Origin: Micromonospora purpureochromogenes
GTDB lineage: Bacteria; Actinomycetota; Actinomycetes; Mycobacteriales; Micromonosporaceae
Direction of reading: 5' to 3'
DNA length: 64,000 nt
NCBI RefSeq assembly: GCF_900091515.1
Contig: NZ_LT607410.1
Span: forward strand, 1,426,001 to 1,490,000
The notes under the pieces were generated by a model. That model had not been told where the DNA came from. It saw only the letters and a list, made by a program, of their open reading frames with translations, and ran no database searches. Shown here piece after piece: positions 16,636 to 25,538 of the stretch (positions are counted from its first letter, which is position 1; each line of letters starts with the position of its first letter). The translations under genes were made by a program, and so were the position numbers.

Positions 16636-17991
16636 ATGGGCCGGTTGTTCGGCACGGACGGCGTACGCGGGCGGGCGAACGCGGATCTCACCCCCGAGTT
16701 GGCGCTGGCGGTGGCGGTGGCCGCCGCGCACACGCTGGCCGAGTCGGACAAGACGCATCCCCCGCTCGCCGTGGTCGGCCGGGACACCCGGGCCAGCGGC
16801 GAGATGCTGGAGGCGGCCGTGGTCGCCGGGCTCACCAGCGCCGGGGCCAACGTGGTCCGGGTCGGCGTGCTGCCGACCCCGGCGGTCGCCTTCCTCACCG
16901 CGGAGGCCAAGGCCGACCTCGGCGTGATGCTCTCCGCCTCGCACAACCCGATGCCGGACAACGGGATCAAGCTCTTCGCCGCCGGCGGGCACAAGCTGCC
17001 GGACGAGATCGAGATGCGGATCGAGGCGGCCGTCGAGGCGAACGCCACCACCGCCTGGGACCGGCCGATCGGCGCCGGCGTCGGCCGGGTGCACGACCTG
17101 CTCGACGGCGCCGACCACTACGTGCAGCACCTGGTCGGCACGGTGCCGCACCGGCTGGACGGGATCAAGGTGGTGGTGGACTGCGCCAACGGCGCCGCCG
17201 CCGAGGTGGCCCCGGTGGCGTACCGGGAGGCGGGCGCCGAGGTGATCGCCATCCACGCCGAGCCGGACGGGCTCAACATCAACGACGACTGCGGTTCCAA
17301 CCACATCGACGGGCTGCGCGCCGCCGTCGTCGAGCACGGCGCCCACCTGGGCATCGCGCACGACGGCGACGCCGACCGGTGCGTGGCGGTGACCGCCGAC
17401 GGCGACGAGGTCGACGGCGACCAGCTGATGGCGATCCTCGCGCTCGCCATGCGGGAGGCCGGCACGCTCGCCCAGGACACCCTGGTCGCGACCGTGATGA
17501 GCAACCTCGGCCTGCGCCTGGCGATGTCCGCGGAGGGCATCCGGCTGATCGAGACCAAGGTGGGCGACCGGTACGTCCTGGAGGAGCTGCGCGCCTCCGG
17601 CCTCGCCCTCGGCGGCGAGCAGAGCGGTCACATCGTCATGCCGGCGTACGCCACCACGGGCGACGGCGTGCTCACCGGGCTGCACCTGATGTCGCGGCTC
17701 GCCGCCACCGGCAAGTCGCTGGCCGAGCTGGCCTCGGTCGTGACGAAGCTGCCGCAGGTGCTGATCAACGTGCCGGTCGGTGACCGCACGGTCGGCGCCA
17801 GCGCCCCCGAGGTACGGGCCGAGGTGGAGCGCGCCGAGGCCGAGCTGGGCGAGACCGGCCGGGTGCTGCTGCGCCCGTCCGGCACCGAGCCGCTGGTGCG
17901 GGTGATGGTGGAGGCCGCCACCGAGGCGACCGCCCGGAGCGTCGCCGAGCGGATCGCCGAGCACGTACGCGCCGCCAGCCCGGCCGCCTGA
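16636..17991 (+). CDS. glmM: Phosphoglucosamine mutase GlmM
   Basis: A 451-residue enzyme converting glucosamine-6-phosphate to glucosamine-1-phosphate for UDP-GlcNAc and peptidoglycan. Visible are 'LFGTDGVRG' at the N-terminus, the phosphoserine loop '[13 protein letters not shown]' (about 99-111), the metal loop 'DGDADR' (about 242-247) and the sugar-binding 'GGEQSGH' (about 328-334). The phosphate-binding '[12 protein letters not shown]' lies near the C-terminus. The ATG follows GGAGG by 9 nt. glmS, the preceding step, lies at 25552. Confidence 0.97.
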   Translation: MGRLFGTDGVRGRANADLTPELALAVAVAAAHTLAESDKTHPPLAVVGRDTRASGEMLEAAVVAGLTSAGANVVRVGVLPTPAVAFLTAEAKADLGVMLSASHNPMPDNGIKLFAAGGHKLPDEIEMRIEAAVEANATTAWDRPIGAGVGRVHDLLDGADHYVQHLVGTVPHRLDGIKVVVDCANGAAAEVAPVAYREAGAEVIAIHAEPDGLNINDDCGSNHIDGLRAAVVEHGAHLGIAHDGDADRCVAVTADGDEVDGDQLMAILALAMREAGTLAQDTLVATVMSNLGLRLAMSAEGIRLIETKVGDRYVLEELRASGLALGGEQSGHIVMPAYATTGDGVLTGLHLMSRLAATGKSLAELASVVTKLPQVLINVPVGDRTVGASAPEVRAEVERAEAELGETGRVLLRPSGTEPLVRVMVEAATEATARSVAERIAEHVRAASPAA

Positions 17992-17998
17992 CGGATCG

Positions 17999-18031
17999 GC
18001 CCGGCCGCGCGCTCAGGGCTCGCGGCCGGGC
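17999..18031. terminator. Terminator after glmM
   Basis: A perfect 11-bp stem (GCCCGGCCGCG and its complement) with an 11-nt loop starts 8 nt after the glmM stop. Confidence 0.65.
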
Positions 18032-18049
18032 ACCCCGCCATTTCAGAGG

Positions 18050-18191
18050 CGCAGCCGGGTGGCCCACCTCGGGGCCGCCGACGCCATCGCCAGCCTGGCG
18101 GACCTGGCCCGCAGCGACCTGCTGGCACCGGGGGAGTACGCGCTGGGTGCTCAACGCCGGCTGGGGGTGCCTGCTGGTGCGCCGCCCCTGA
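18050..18191 (+). pseudogene. Remnant of a ketoacyl-ACP synthase III-like C-terminus
   Basis: The plus strand encodes 'HLGAADAIASLADLARSDLL', then 'APGEYAL', and after skipping one extra G near 18146 continues 'VLNAGWGCLLVRRP' to a stop at 18189-18191. This pattern resembles the C-terminal end of FabH/KAS III-like enzymes. No upstream portion remains: glmM and its terminator lie directly before it. So it is a short frameshifted fragment, not a gene. The family assignment is by eye. Confidence 0.45.
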
Positions 18192-18242
18192 CCCGGCGCG
18201 GGGAACGACGGCGCCGGCGGTGCCGCCGTTTTACCCGGTCGA

Positions 18243-18764
18243 TCAGTCGTCGACCGCGCCGAGGACCGCGACCGTACGCTCCAGGAACTCGCGGAACCGG
18301 ACCCGCTCCTCGTTGTCGAACGCTGCGGCGAGCCGGTTCTCCACCCGCAGCGCGGCCTCGTCGGCCCGCTCCACCAGCGCCCGGCCCGCCGGCGTGACCC
18401 GGTTGACCAGCAGCTTCTGGTGCATCCGGGACGGCTCCCGCTCGATCAGGCCCTTGGCCTCCAGGTTGGCCAGCACGGTGGCCATGGTCTGCGGGGTCAC
18501 CATCGAGTCCCGGGCCAGCTGGGCCGCCGACATGCCGTCCGCGGAGGCGAGCAGCAGCAGCGCGGCGTACTGCGGGACGGTCAGGTCGAACTCCCGCAGG
18601 AGCTGGCTCTTCCGGCCGATCAGCGCCTGCTCGACCCGCTTGATCACGTGCCCGAGCCGGTCCGCGGCGATCGCGCTGGCGGGCGACGAGCCCTCGTCGG
18701 TCGGGCCGGACGGCTGCCGAGGGCGGCCTGTCCTCGGCCGGGTTGGCACCTTCGGCGGAGTCAT
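18243..18764 (-). CDS. MarR family transcriptional regulator
   Basis: A 173-residue MarR-type winged-helix repressor. The recognition region 'SAAQLARDSMVTPQTMATVL' (about 90-109) and the wing 'IEREPSRMHQKLLVNRVTPAG' are visible, with long N- and C-terminal dimerisation helices. MarR proteins usually repress neighbouring genes and release DNA on binding phenolic or oxidant ligands. The divergent PPOX/aldo-keto reductase pair, beginning 381 nt away, is a plausible target. The ATG has GGAAGA upstream. Confidence 0.88.
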   Translation of the reverse strand: MTPPKVPTRPRTGRPRQPSGPTDEGSSPASAIAADRLGHVIKRVEQALIGRKSQLLREFDLTVPQYAALLLLASADGMSAAQLARDSMVTPQTMATVLANLEAKGLIEREPSRMHQKLLVNRVTPAGRALVERADEAALRVENRLAAAFDNEERVRFREFLERTVAVLGAVDD

Positions 18765-19145
18765 GTCAGCAGTCTTCCATCTGTCAGGCCCCGCAGCAAC
18801 GGGCGCGGCCCCGGTCGATCCCCTCTGAACAGGGCTTATTGCGGGCCTTGACCGGCTCTGCGGCTCGGCTCGAGCCCGCTTCGAGGAGCCCTGGTGCTGG
18901 TACGCCCGACGGTCACGTGGATGCCTGTGACGGGGGGAACCGGGCCGAGCTGGTGCGCCGCCGGCTCGCGGAGCTGCTCCGGCCGGCCACCGGGCCCGCC
19001 GGGCGGATCGACGGAACGCGGGACGGCAAGCGCATCGTGTGCTGATCCATGACAGGGTTCTGATGTAGGGTCGGTGGTGGACTGCCGCCGGGTCCGCCGT
19101 TCGTCCGCATCGGACGGTATCCGTCAACGACCAGCTGGAGGCGCC
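18765..19145. other. Intergenic region, marR / PPOX oxidoreductase
   Basis: This 381-nt gap separates divergent genes. It holds a -10-like TAGGGT at 19066-19071 that could serve the PPOX gene with a leader of about 70 nt. A frame ending at 19045 is open but has no start signal and no recognisable family; I see no convincing gene. Confidence 0.4.
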
Positions 19146-19535
19146 ATGACCACCATTCCGGACAGTCACCGTGATCTGCTGGAGCGCCCACTCTTCGCGC
19201 ACCTGGGCACGACCCGGCCTGACGGGCAGCCGCAGGTGAACCCGATGTGGTTCAGCTTCGACGGCGAGTTCCTGTACTTCACCAACACCACGACCCGCCA
19301 GAAGTACCGCAACGTCCGCACCGATCCACGGGTCAGCGTCTCGGTGAACGACCCGGAGCAGCCGTACCGGTACCTGGAGGTGCGCGGCGTGGTGGAGCGC
19401 GTGGAGCCCGACCCGGAAGGTGCGTTCTTCACCCAGCTCGCCACCCGGTACGGGATGGACTTCGGCGGTCCGCCCGCGGACGCCGCGCACCGGGTCGTCT
19501 ACGTGGTCCGCCCGCAGGCCTCCAGCCACCAATGA
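19146..19535 (+). CDS. PPOX-class oxidoreductase (pyridoxamine-phosphate-oxidase fold)
   Basis: A 129-residue split-barrel protein: 'RPLFAHLGTTRPDGQPQVNP' (15-34), 'FTNTTTRQKYRNVRTDPRVS', then 'YLEVRGVVERVE'. This subfamily is usually annotated as F420-dependent; cofactor choice (F420, FMN) cannot be settled here. The ATG follows GGAGG and a 5-nt spacer. The stop overlaps the aldo/keto reductase start by 4 nt, so the two form one unit, perhaps controlled by the divergent MarR regulator. Confidence 0.85.
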   Translation: MTTIPDSHRDLLERPLFAHLGTTRPDGQPQVNPMWFSFDGEFLYFTNTTTRQKYRNVRTDPRVSVSVNDPEQPYRYLEVRGVVERVEPDPEGAFFTQLATRYGMDFGGPPADAAHRVVYVVRPQASSHQ

Positions 19536-20509
19536 CCGGCACCCACCAGGCGGTGGTCGCGCCGCGCGCGCTGGGGGACGCCGGTCCGGCGGTCCACCCC
19601 ATCGGGCTCGGCTGCATGGGCATGTCCTGGGTCTACGCGCCGCAGGAGCGTGACGAGGTGGCCGCGATCCGGACCATCCGGCAGGCGCTCGACCTCGGGC
19701 TCGACCTTCTCGACACCGCCGACCTGTACGGCCCGTTCAGCAACGAACGGCTGCTCGGTCGGACCTTGAAGGGGCGCCGCGACCGGGCGGTGGTGGCCAC
19801 CAAGGCCGGCCTGGCCGTGGACGACGCCGGGTCGATCCACCGCGACGGCAGTCCCGCGCACCTGCGCGCCTCCTGCGAGGCCAGCCTCCGGCGGCTCGGT
19901 CTCGACCACGTCGACCTGCTGCACCTGCACCGGGTCGACCCGGCCGTCCCGCTGGAGGAGACCTGGGGCGCCATGGCCGAGCTGGTCGCCGAGGGCAAGG
20001 TGCGGGGAATCGGGCTGTCCGAGGTGTCGGTGGCGGAGATCGACCTCGCCCACGCGATCCATCCGGTCGCCACGGTGCAGAACGAGTTGTCGCTGTGGAG
20101 CCGCGAGCCCCTGGCCGACGTGCTGCCCCACTGCCGCACGCGGGGCATCGGCTTCGTCGCCTGCTGCCCGCTCGGCAGGGGGTTCCTCACCGGAGCCTTC
20201 CGCGAGCCCGGCGACCTGCCGGCCGGGGACGGCCGACGCGACTACTTCCCGCGGTTCTCCGCCGAGGCGATGCGGCAGAACCGGGCCCTGCTCGACGAGC
20301 TCGACGCGGTGGCTCGGGACGCGGGGCACACTCCCGCGCAGCTCGCCCTCGCCTGGGTACTCGCCCAGGACGACGCGGTGGTCGCGATCCCCGGGGCCAG
20401 GACCCGGCCGCACCTGACGGAGAACGCCGAGGCGGCGTCGGTGGTGCTCACCGCCGACGTACGGGCCCGGCTCGACGCCCTGCCGCCGGCGGTCGGCGGT
20501 CGATACTGA
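19532..20509 (+). CDS. Aldo/keto reductase
   Basis: A 325-residue NADPH-dependent TIM-barrel reductase. The catalytic tetrad is visible: Asp and Tyr in 'DTADLYG' (about 63-69), Lys in 'VVATKAG' (about 90-96) and His in 'LLHLHRVD' (about 131-138). The C-terminal cofactor region has 'IPGARTRPHL'. Its ATG overlaps the PPOX gene by 4 nt. It shares roughly 60% identity by eye with the convergent gene at 20581-21531. The substrate is unknown. Confidence 0.92.
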   Translation: MTGTHQAVVAPRALGDAGPAVHPIGLGCMGMSWVYAPQERDEVAAIRTIRQALDLGLDLLDTADLYGPFSNERLLGRTLKGRRDRAVVATKAGLAVDDAGSIHRDGSPAHLRASCEASLRRLGLDHVDLLHLHRVDPAVPLEETWGAMAELVAEGKVRGIGLSEVSVAEIDLAHAIHPVATVQNELSLWSREPLADVLPHCRTRGIGFVACCPLGRGFLTGAFREPGDLPAGDGRRDYFPRFSAEAMRQNRALLDELDAVARDAGHTPAQLALAWVLAQDDAVVAIPGARTRPHLTENAEAASVVLTADVRARLDALPPAVGGRY

Positions 20510-20510
20510 G

Positions 20511-20550
20511 CGACGGTTGCCGCCCCGATGACGTGGGGCGGCAACCGTCG
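20511..20550. terminator. Bidirectional terminator between the two aldo/keto reductases
   Basis: A perfect 16-bp stem (CGACGGTTGCCGCCCC and its complement) with an 8-nt loop starts 2 nt after the plus-strand stop. It is followed by TCGAATTT. It lies between convergent genes and can serve both. Confidence 0.85.
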
Positions 20551-20580
20551 TCGAATTTGCGTCGCGGAATGTGTGCCGGC

Positions 20581-21531
20581 TCAGTACCTGGTGCCCACCG
20601 GCTCGGGGAGGGCGTCGAGTGCCGAACGCGCATCCGCGGTCAGCGTGGTCGAATCCGCGGCCATGTTGTCTTCCAAATGACTGAGCGTCTTCGTGCCCGG
20701 AATGGGAACCACGTTGTCGGCGAGCGCCAGTAGCCAGGCGAGCGCCACCTGCGCAGGTGTCGAACCTATTTCAGAACTGATACGAACAACCCGCCGGGCG
20801 ATTTCTTGATTTGCGGAAATTGTATCTGGTTGGAAACGTGGCAGGTTGCGCCGACCGTCCCGGACCGGCAGGTCGGCGGTGCCGGCGAAACGACCGGTGA
20901 GGAAACCGCGGCCGAGCGGCGCGAACGGCAAAAATGTGATCTGTTTGGCTGTGCAGTACGGCAGGACCGAATCCAGCGGCTCGCGCGTCCACAGGGACAG
21001 CTCGGACTGGACGCTCGCGACCGGGTGGATCGCCTCGGCGCGCCGGATCTCGTCGACCGACACCTCGGACAACCCGATCATCCGGGCCTTGCCCTCGGCC
21101 ACCAGCTCGGCCAGCGTCCCCCAGCTCTCCTCGATCGGAACGGCCGGGTCGACGCGGTGCAACTGGTAGAGGTCGACATGGTCCACACCCAGCCTGAGCA
21201 GGCTCGCCTCGCACGCGGCCCGCAGGTGTTCGGGGCGTCCGTTGCGGTGCACCGCGCGCCTGCCGTCGGCCAGCAGGCCGCCCTTGGTCGCCAGCGCGAC
21301 CTGGTCACGACGCCCGCGCAGCGCCCGGCCGACCAGGCGTTCGTTGGTGAACGGGCCGTACAGGTCCGCCGTGTCGAGAAGGTTGCAGCCCAGCTCGATC
21401 GCCCGGTGGATGACCGCGACGGAATGGTCGTCGTCGCGCGCGTCCTCGTCGTATCCCCAGGACATCCCCATGCAGCCGAGGCCGATGGCTCGTATTTGCG
21501 GACCGTCGCCGCCGAGCCGTGTGTAGCGCAT
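20581..21531 (-). CDS. Aldo/keto reductase
   Basis: A 316-residue aldo/keto reductase with Asp/Tyr in 'DTADLYG' (about 53-59), Lys in 'ALATKGG' and His in 'LYQLHRVD'. It is paralogous to the neighbouring convergent gene. The 3' third (about 20640-20870) contains runs such as 'gatttcttgatttgcggaaa' that are clearly more AT-rich than the rest of the window, suggesting separate ancestry or recombination. GGGGGAAG precedes the ATG, and a TAGGCT -10 box with an inverted repeat lies upstream. Confidence 0.92.
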   Translation of the reverse strand: MRYTRLGGDGPQIRAIGLGCMGMSWGYDEDARDDDHSVAVIHRAIELGCNLLDTADLYGPFTNERLVGRALRGRRDQVALATKGGLLADGRRAVHRNGRPEHLRAACEASLLRLGVDHVDLYQLHRVDPAVPIEESWGTLAELVAEGKARMIGLSEVSVDEIRRAEAIHPVASVQSELSLWTREPLDSVLPYCTAKQITFLPFAPLGRGFLTGRFAGTADLPVRDGRRNLPRFQPDTISANQEIARRVVRISSEIGSTPAQVALAWLLALADNVVPIPGTKTLSHLEDNMAADSTTLTADARSALDALPEPVGTRY

Positions 21532-21573
21532 GTTCTTCCCCCATGCCGAATTGGTTGCAATCGGGCTCGGGTC

Positions 21574-21605
21574 AGCCTATCACCCGCCATCATTGGATGC
21601 GGGTG
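21574..21605 (-). promoter_or_regulatory. Promoter and candidate operator of the minus-strand aldo/keto reductase
   Basis: On the minus strand a TAGGCT -10 box covers 21579-21574, leaving a leader of about 35 nt. Just upstream an imperfect inverted repeat (21581-21605) pairs CACCCGC and ATC with GAT and GCGGGTG around ATTG, with one bulged base. It covers the -35/spacer region, a natural repressor site. Confidence 0.5.
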
Positions 21606-21911
21606 TGAAAATGTGACAGGGCATTGACATTAGCCACTCGTAACGGGTTGTGGTCATTTGTGGCCCGGGGAATTCTCACACGCAGTGGATCTGTGCTGGT
21701 GAGCGGCGCGATTGTCGGGTCGGCCGATGGTGTCCGTCGGTCGATGCGCCGGGTGTGCCGCAGCGGACCGCGCACACACCCCGGCGGGGCCAACCGGAAA
21801 TGAACAACGGGGAAAAATGGACGGAGCCGAGATTCAGGTGCCCGGCTGAGCTGCGCGCTCCACCTGCCCGGCGGGGCCGGCGCCGGTGAGACGCCGGCCG
21901 GCCGCTGCCCG
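21606..21911. other. Intergenic region upstream of the aldo/keto reductase
   Basis: This AT-richer 300-nt stretch lies between the start of the aldo/keto reductase and the end of the threonine aldolase-like gene. It includes an isolated TTGACA at 21624-21629 without a matching -10 box. A plus-strand frame at 21650-21889 has no Shine-Dalgarno sequence or family resemblance. I see no gene here. Confidence 0.4.
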
Positions 21912-23021
21912 TCAGGCGGTGCGGACCCGGCGGAGGAACCGCCCGCCCAACTCGACCACCTGGTCGGCGTCCAGCTCGGTCGCCGGCCCGGCCACCGTGA
22001 CCTCGGCCATGGCCAGGCCCGGCACCTCGGTGTCCTGCCAGCCGCCGACGAACCACGCCTTCTCCTCCTCGGCGAGGGCGAGGTTCGCGTCGTTCAGCGC
22101 GTCCGCCGGATGCGGCAGCCACAGCCGGAACTGGTGGGTGTGTGGCGGCGCCGGGTACACCCGCGCGCCGGGCAGGCCGGCCAGCGCCGCGGCCACCACC
22201 TTCGCGTGCCCGACGTAGCCGGCCAGCCGCGGCAGCTCGCGGTCCAGGCCGGCGAGGGCGGCCAGCGCCGCCGGCCACTGCTGGAAGACGGTGCCGCCGT
22301 ACCGGTGCCGCCAGGCCCGCGCGTAGCGAACCAGGTCGGCGGGGCCGGCCAGCACCGCACCCGAGTGGCCGCCGAGGGACTTGTAGAACGAGACGTAGAC
22401 GCTGTCGGCGAGGGCCGCGATCTCGGCCAGCGACCGACCGAGGTGGCCGGTCGACTCCCAGAGCCGGGCACCGTCGAGGTGCACCCGCGCGCCCCGGTCC
22501 CGGGCCGCCCCGACCACCGCCACCAGCTCGTCCCAGGTCGGCAGCACGAAACCGGCGTCGCGCAGCGGCAGTTCGAGCAGCAGGGTGCCGACCGGCTCGT
22601 CGAGCGCGGCGACCTCCTCGGCGGTCGGGTTGCGCGGGGCCGTCGTGGTGAGCACCGCGCGCAGCCCGCCGAGCACCGCGTACGCGTCCCGCTCGTGCAT
22701 CAGCGGGTGGCTCAGCGGGTGCAGGCCGACGGCGCTGCGCCCGGTCACCTCGGCGCCGTACCGCATGGCGACCTGCTGGGCCATCGTGCCGCTGGGGAAG
22801 AAGGCGGCCGCCTCGGTGCCGAGCAGGTCGGCCACCCGGCGCTCCACCGCCTCGACCGCGCCGCCCTCGCCGTAGAAGTCCGGCAGCAGCTCGTCGGAGG
22901 CGGCGGCGCGGATGTTGTCGAGCTGCTCGACGACCGAGGGCGGCCGGGCCCCGGATAGCACGGTGTCGCAGCCGCGCAGCGCGGTGAGCCGGCGGACCCG
23001 TTCGGCGTACCCGTCGGTCAT
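21912..23021 (-). CDS. Threonine aldolase / beta-eliminating lyase family protein
   Basis: A 369-residue fold-type I PLP enzyme. 'AAFFPSGTMAQQVAM' near the N-terminal third, the PLP-contacting Asp in 'VHLDGARLWES' and the Schiff-base lysine in 'VSFYKSLGGHSGAVLAG' are all present. Homologues cleave threonine or allo-threonine to glycine and acetaldehyde; the actual substrate is uncertain. It starts with ATG after GGAGG and overlaps the upstream aminotransferase by 4 nt. Confidence 0.88.
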   Translation of the reverse strand: MTDGYAERVRRLTALRGCDTVLSGARPPSVVEQLDNIRAAASDELLPDFYGEGGAVEAVERRVADLLGTEAAAFFPSGTMAQQVAMRYGAEVTGRSAVGLHPLSHPLMHERDAYAVLGGLRAVLTTTAPRNPTAEEVAALDEPVGTLLLELPLRDAGFVLPTWDELVAVVGAARDRGARVHLDGARLWESTGHLGRSLAEIAALADSVYVSFYKSLGGHSGAVLAGPADLVRYARAWRHRYGGTVFQQWPAALAALAGLDRELPRLAGYVGHAKVVAAALAGLPGARVYPAPPHTHQFRLWLPHPADALNDANLALAEEEKAWFVGGWQDTEVPGLAMAEVTVAGPATELDADQVVELGGRFLRRVRTA

Positions 23022-24211
23022 CGGGCCTCCTTCAGTTGGCGCAGGCGGGTGACCGCCTCGGTGAGCACGTCGGGGCGCTTGCAGAAGGCGAAGCGGACCA
23101 GCCGCCGGCCCGCCTCGGGGTCGTCGTAGAAGACCTGGGTGGGCACCGCGACCACGCCGCACCGCTCGGGCAGCGACCGGCAGAACTCCACCCCGTCCCG
23201 CCCGCCCAGCGCGGTCACGTCGGCGGTGACGAAGTACGTCCCCTCCGGGGTCAGCGCGTCGAAGCCCGCGTCGGTCAGCCCGGCGACGAGCTGGTCCCGG
23301 CGTCGGCGCATGCCCTCCTGGAAGTCGGTGAAGTAGGCGTCCGGCAGGGCCAGCGCCACGGCGACCGCCGGTTGCAGCGGCGCCGCGTTGACGAAGGTGA
23401 GGAACTGCTTGACCCGCAGCACCGCCGAGACCAGGGGGGCCGGGCCGCTCGCCCAGCCGACCTTCCAACCTGTGCAGGAGAAGGTCTTGCCCGCCGACGA
23501 GATGCGCAGCGTCCGCTCCCGCATCCCGGGCAGGGTGGCCAGGGGCACGTGCGGCGCGGCGGCGTCGGGGAAGACCAGGTGCTCGTACACCTCGTCGGTG
23601 ACCGCGTACGCGTCGTGCTCCTGGCAGAGCTCGGCGACCAGGGCCAGCTCGTCGGGGGTGAAGACCTTGCCGGTCGGGTTGTGCGGGGAGTTCAGCAGCA
23701 CCAGCCGGGTCCGCGGGCCGAACGCGGCGCGCAGCGCCGCCGGGTCGAAGGCGTACCGGCCGTCGTCGCCGGGACGCAGCGTCACCGGCCGCCGGACCGC
23801 GCCGGCCAGCGCGATGGAGGCCGCGTACGAGTCGTAGTACGGCTCGAAGCAGACCACCTCGTCGCCGGGCTCGCAGAGGGCGAGGATGCTGGCGGCGATC
23901 GCCTCGGTGGCGCCGGCGGTGACCACGATTTCGCCGTCCGGGTCGTACTCCAGTCCGTGGAAACGGCGCTGGTGGTCGGCGACGGCCCGGCGCAGCGCGG
24001 GGATGCCCGGGCCCGGCGGGTACTGGTTCTGCCCGCCGCGCAACGCCTCGGCCGCCGCGGCCAGCATCTCCGGCGGGCCGTCGCTGTCCGGGAAGCCCTG
24101 CCCGAGGTTGACCGCGCCGGTGCGGACGGCCAGCGCGGACATCTCGGCGAAGATCGTGGTGCCGAACGGACGCATCCGGGCCACGAGCGGGTCGACATCT
24201 GGCGTCGTCAC
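23018..24211 (-). CDS. PLP-dependent class I/II aminotransferase
   Basis: A 397-residue aminotransferase. Visible are 'LGQGFPDSDGP' near the N-terminus, 'NSPHNPTGKVF' (about 172-182), 'VTDEVYEHLVF' and the PLP lysine in 'ISSAGKTFSCTGWKVGW' (about 238-254). This pattern is closest to the kynurenine aminotransferase/MetC-like group, some members of which are annotated as succinyldiaminopimelate aminotransferase DapC in mycobacteria. The GTG start is fixed by a TAGGCT box 7 nt upstream (leaderless). It is the first gene of a two-gene unit. Confidence 0.9.
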   Translation of the reverse strand: MTTPDVDPLVARMRPFGTTIFAEMSALAVRTGAVNLGQGFPDSDGPPEMLAAAAEALRGGQNQYPPGPGIPALRRAVADHQRRFHGLEYDPDGEIVVTAGATEAIAASILALCEPGDEVVCFEPYYDSYAASIALAGAVRRPVTLRPGDDGRYAFDPAALRAAFGPRTRLVLLNSPHNPTGKVFTPDELALVAELCQEHDAYAVTDEVYEHLVFPDAAAPHVPLATLPGMRERTLRISSAGKTFSCTGWKVGWASGPAPLVSAVLRVKQFLTFVNAAPLQPAVAVALALPDAYFTDFQEGMRRRRDQLVAGLTDAGFDALTPEGTYFVTADVTALGGRDGVEFCRSLPERCGVVAVPTQVFYDDPEAGRRLVRFAFCKRPDVLTEAVTRLRQLKEAR

Positions 24212-24218
24212 GCCGGCC

Positions 24219-24224
24219 AGCCTA
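24219..24224 (-). promoter_or_regulatory. -10 box TAGGCT, leaderless aminotransferase promoter
   Basis: On the minus strand TAGGCT ends 7 nt before the GTG at 24211, so the mRNA should begin at the start codon. No Shine-Dalgarno sequence is present. Confidence 0.6.
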
Positions 24225-24243
24225 CGGGCGCGCGGCACCGACC

Positions 24244-25308
24244 TCAGTGGGCCCCGCAGCTGACCTGGTATCCCGGCTCGCCGGCGTCGGTCACCGGCCG
24301 GCGGTCGCCGACCCGGGCGGAGCAGGTGACCCTTCCCTCGTCGGCGTTGTTCCAGGCCATCACCAGCACCCGCTCCGGGTCGTCTGTGCGGATCTGTTGC
24401 CGCCAGGGCAGCCGCACGCCTTCGAGCCGGATGAACTCGCCGTTGGCGTCGTAGTACTGGATGTCGCCGCGCCCCTTTCCGGTCACCTCGTAGGACACGA
24501 CGATCCGGCCGCGACCGGTCGAGGGCGTGGCGGCTGCCGTCGCGGGCTCGCTGGGGGTGGGCGGCGTCCAGGTGGGGTATGGGCTCTCCTCGTCGTAGTC
24601 GCCGTCGTAGTACGGGTCCGGGTCGTCGTAGTACGGATCGTCGGCGGTCGGGGTGTACCGCCCGACCAGCACGCTGCCCACGCCCAGGCACCCGCACACG
24701 CCCAGGACGAGCACCGCGACGACGGCGATGACGATGCCCACCACCCGACGTCCCTGAGCCGGGTCGGGTGGCGGCCGGTACCCGGGGTACGCGTAGGGCG
24801 GCGGATAGCCGGACGGCGGGTAGGGCGGCGGGTAGCCGGCCGGGGGCCAGCCGGCGGGCGGCGTACCCGGTCCGGCCGGGCCGCCGGGCGCGCTGCCCGG
24901 CCCGCCGGCGGGTGCGGCGAAGGGCCTGGCGGGTGCGGCGTGCGGCCCGGCGGGGGGCGTCGCGGGCCGGGGTGCGGCTGGCGGGGCCGTCGGCCGGCCG
25001 CCCGCGCCCCAGTCGGCGGAGCCGTCGGGCGCTGACCCGCCCTGAGATGTGGCCGGGTCGGCGGGGAGAGCCGGCGGCGTCGCGGGGGTGGTCGACGGGG
25101 CCGCCCACGGGTCCGGCGCCGTCCAGGGCTGCGGCGCGGCCAGCGGATCCGGCGGCGTCCAGGTGGACGGCGAGGGGGCCGGTGGGGCGGTCGGGTCGGC
25201 CGGGGCGGAGCCGGCCGTCGGGGTCGACGGCTCGACCGGGGCGGCGGGCGACGGCTCGGAGGCCTGCGGTGCGGGCGGCGATGGCTCGGGCGAGGACGGT
25301 TCGGACAT
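24244..25308 (-). CDS. Proline-rich membrane protein with MmpS-like C-terminal domain
   Basis: A 354-residue protein. Residues 1-185 are a disordered Pro/Ala/Ser-rich region with GYPPPYPP-type repeats. One transmembrane helix follows at about 190-215, then an acidic Tyr/Asp linker. The C-terminal domain (about 268-354) begins 'IVVSYEVTGKGRGDIQYYD', ends 'VSCGAH' and has two cysteines. Its pattern resembles MmpS-type transport accessory domains, placing it outside the membrane. No MmpL partner is encoded nearby. The ATG has GGAG upstream. Function unknown. Confidence 0.72.
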   Translation of the reverse strand: MSEPSSPEPSPPAPQASEPSPAAPVEPSTPTAGSAPADPTAPPAPSPSTWTPPDPLAAPQPWTAPDPWAAPSTTPATPPALPADPATSQGGSAPDGSADWGAGGRPTAPPAAPRPATPPAGPHAAPARPFAAPAGGPGSAPGGPAGPGTPPAGWPPAGYPPPYPPSGYPPPYAYPGYRPPPDPAQGRRVVGIVIAVVAVLVLGVCGCLGVGSVLVGRYTPTADDPYYDDPDPYYDGDYDEESPYPTWTPPTPSEPATAAATPSTGRGRIVVSYEVTGKGRGDIQYYDANGEFIRLEGVRLPWRQQIRTDDPERVLVMAWNNADEGRVTCSARVGDRRPVTDAGEPGYQVSCGAH

Positions 25309-25538
25309 GGCTGCTCCGCAAACGGGCGAGGGGAACGGGACGAACGGGCCGCCCGAGGGACGTGCTGGATCCGCCGAGAGACTGTCGTACCGGGGGCGGG
25401 CCCGCAACCCCGTCGGCCCCCGTGGCCTGGGCGGAACGGCGGGCAGGGTTGTCCGCAGGACGCCCGTTACCGGCCGATCGCTCAAATTCAGTGATTGTTT
25501 ACCCGACTTCCGCGCACGCGTGATGAGCGAAACTGGGT

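Noticed and set aside
18743..19045. A 100-codon plus-strand frame ending 'RAELVRRRLAELLRPATG'.
   Set aside because: It overlaps the start of marR, has no start signal and no identifiable family; at most gene debris.
21650..21889. A 79-codon plus-strand frame in the gap before the threonine aldolase-like gene.
   Set aside because: No ribosome-binding site or leaderless promoter and no recognisable protein features.
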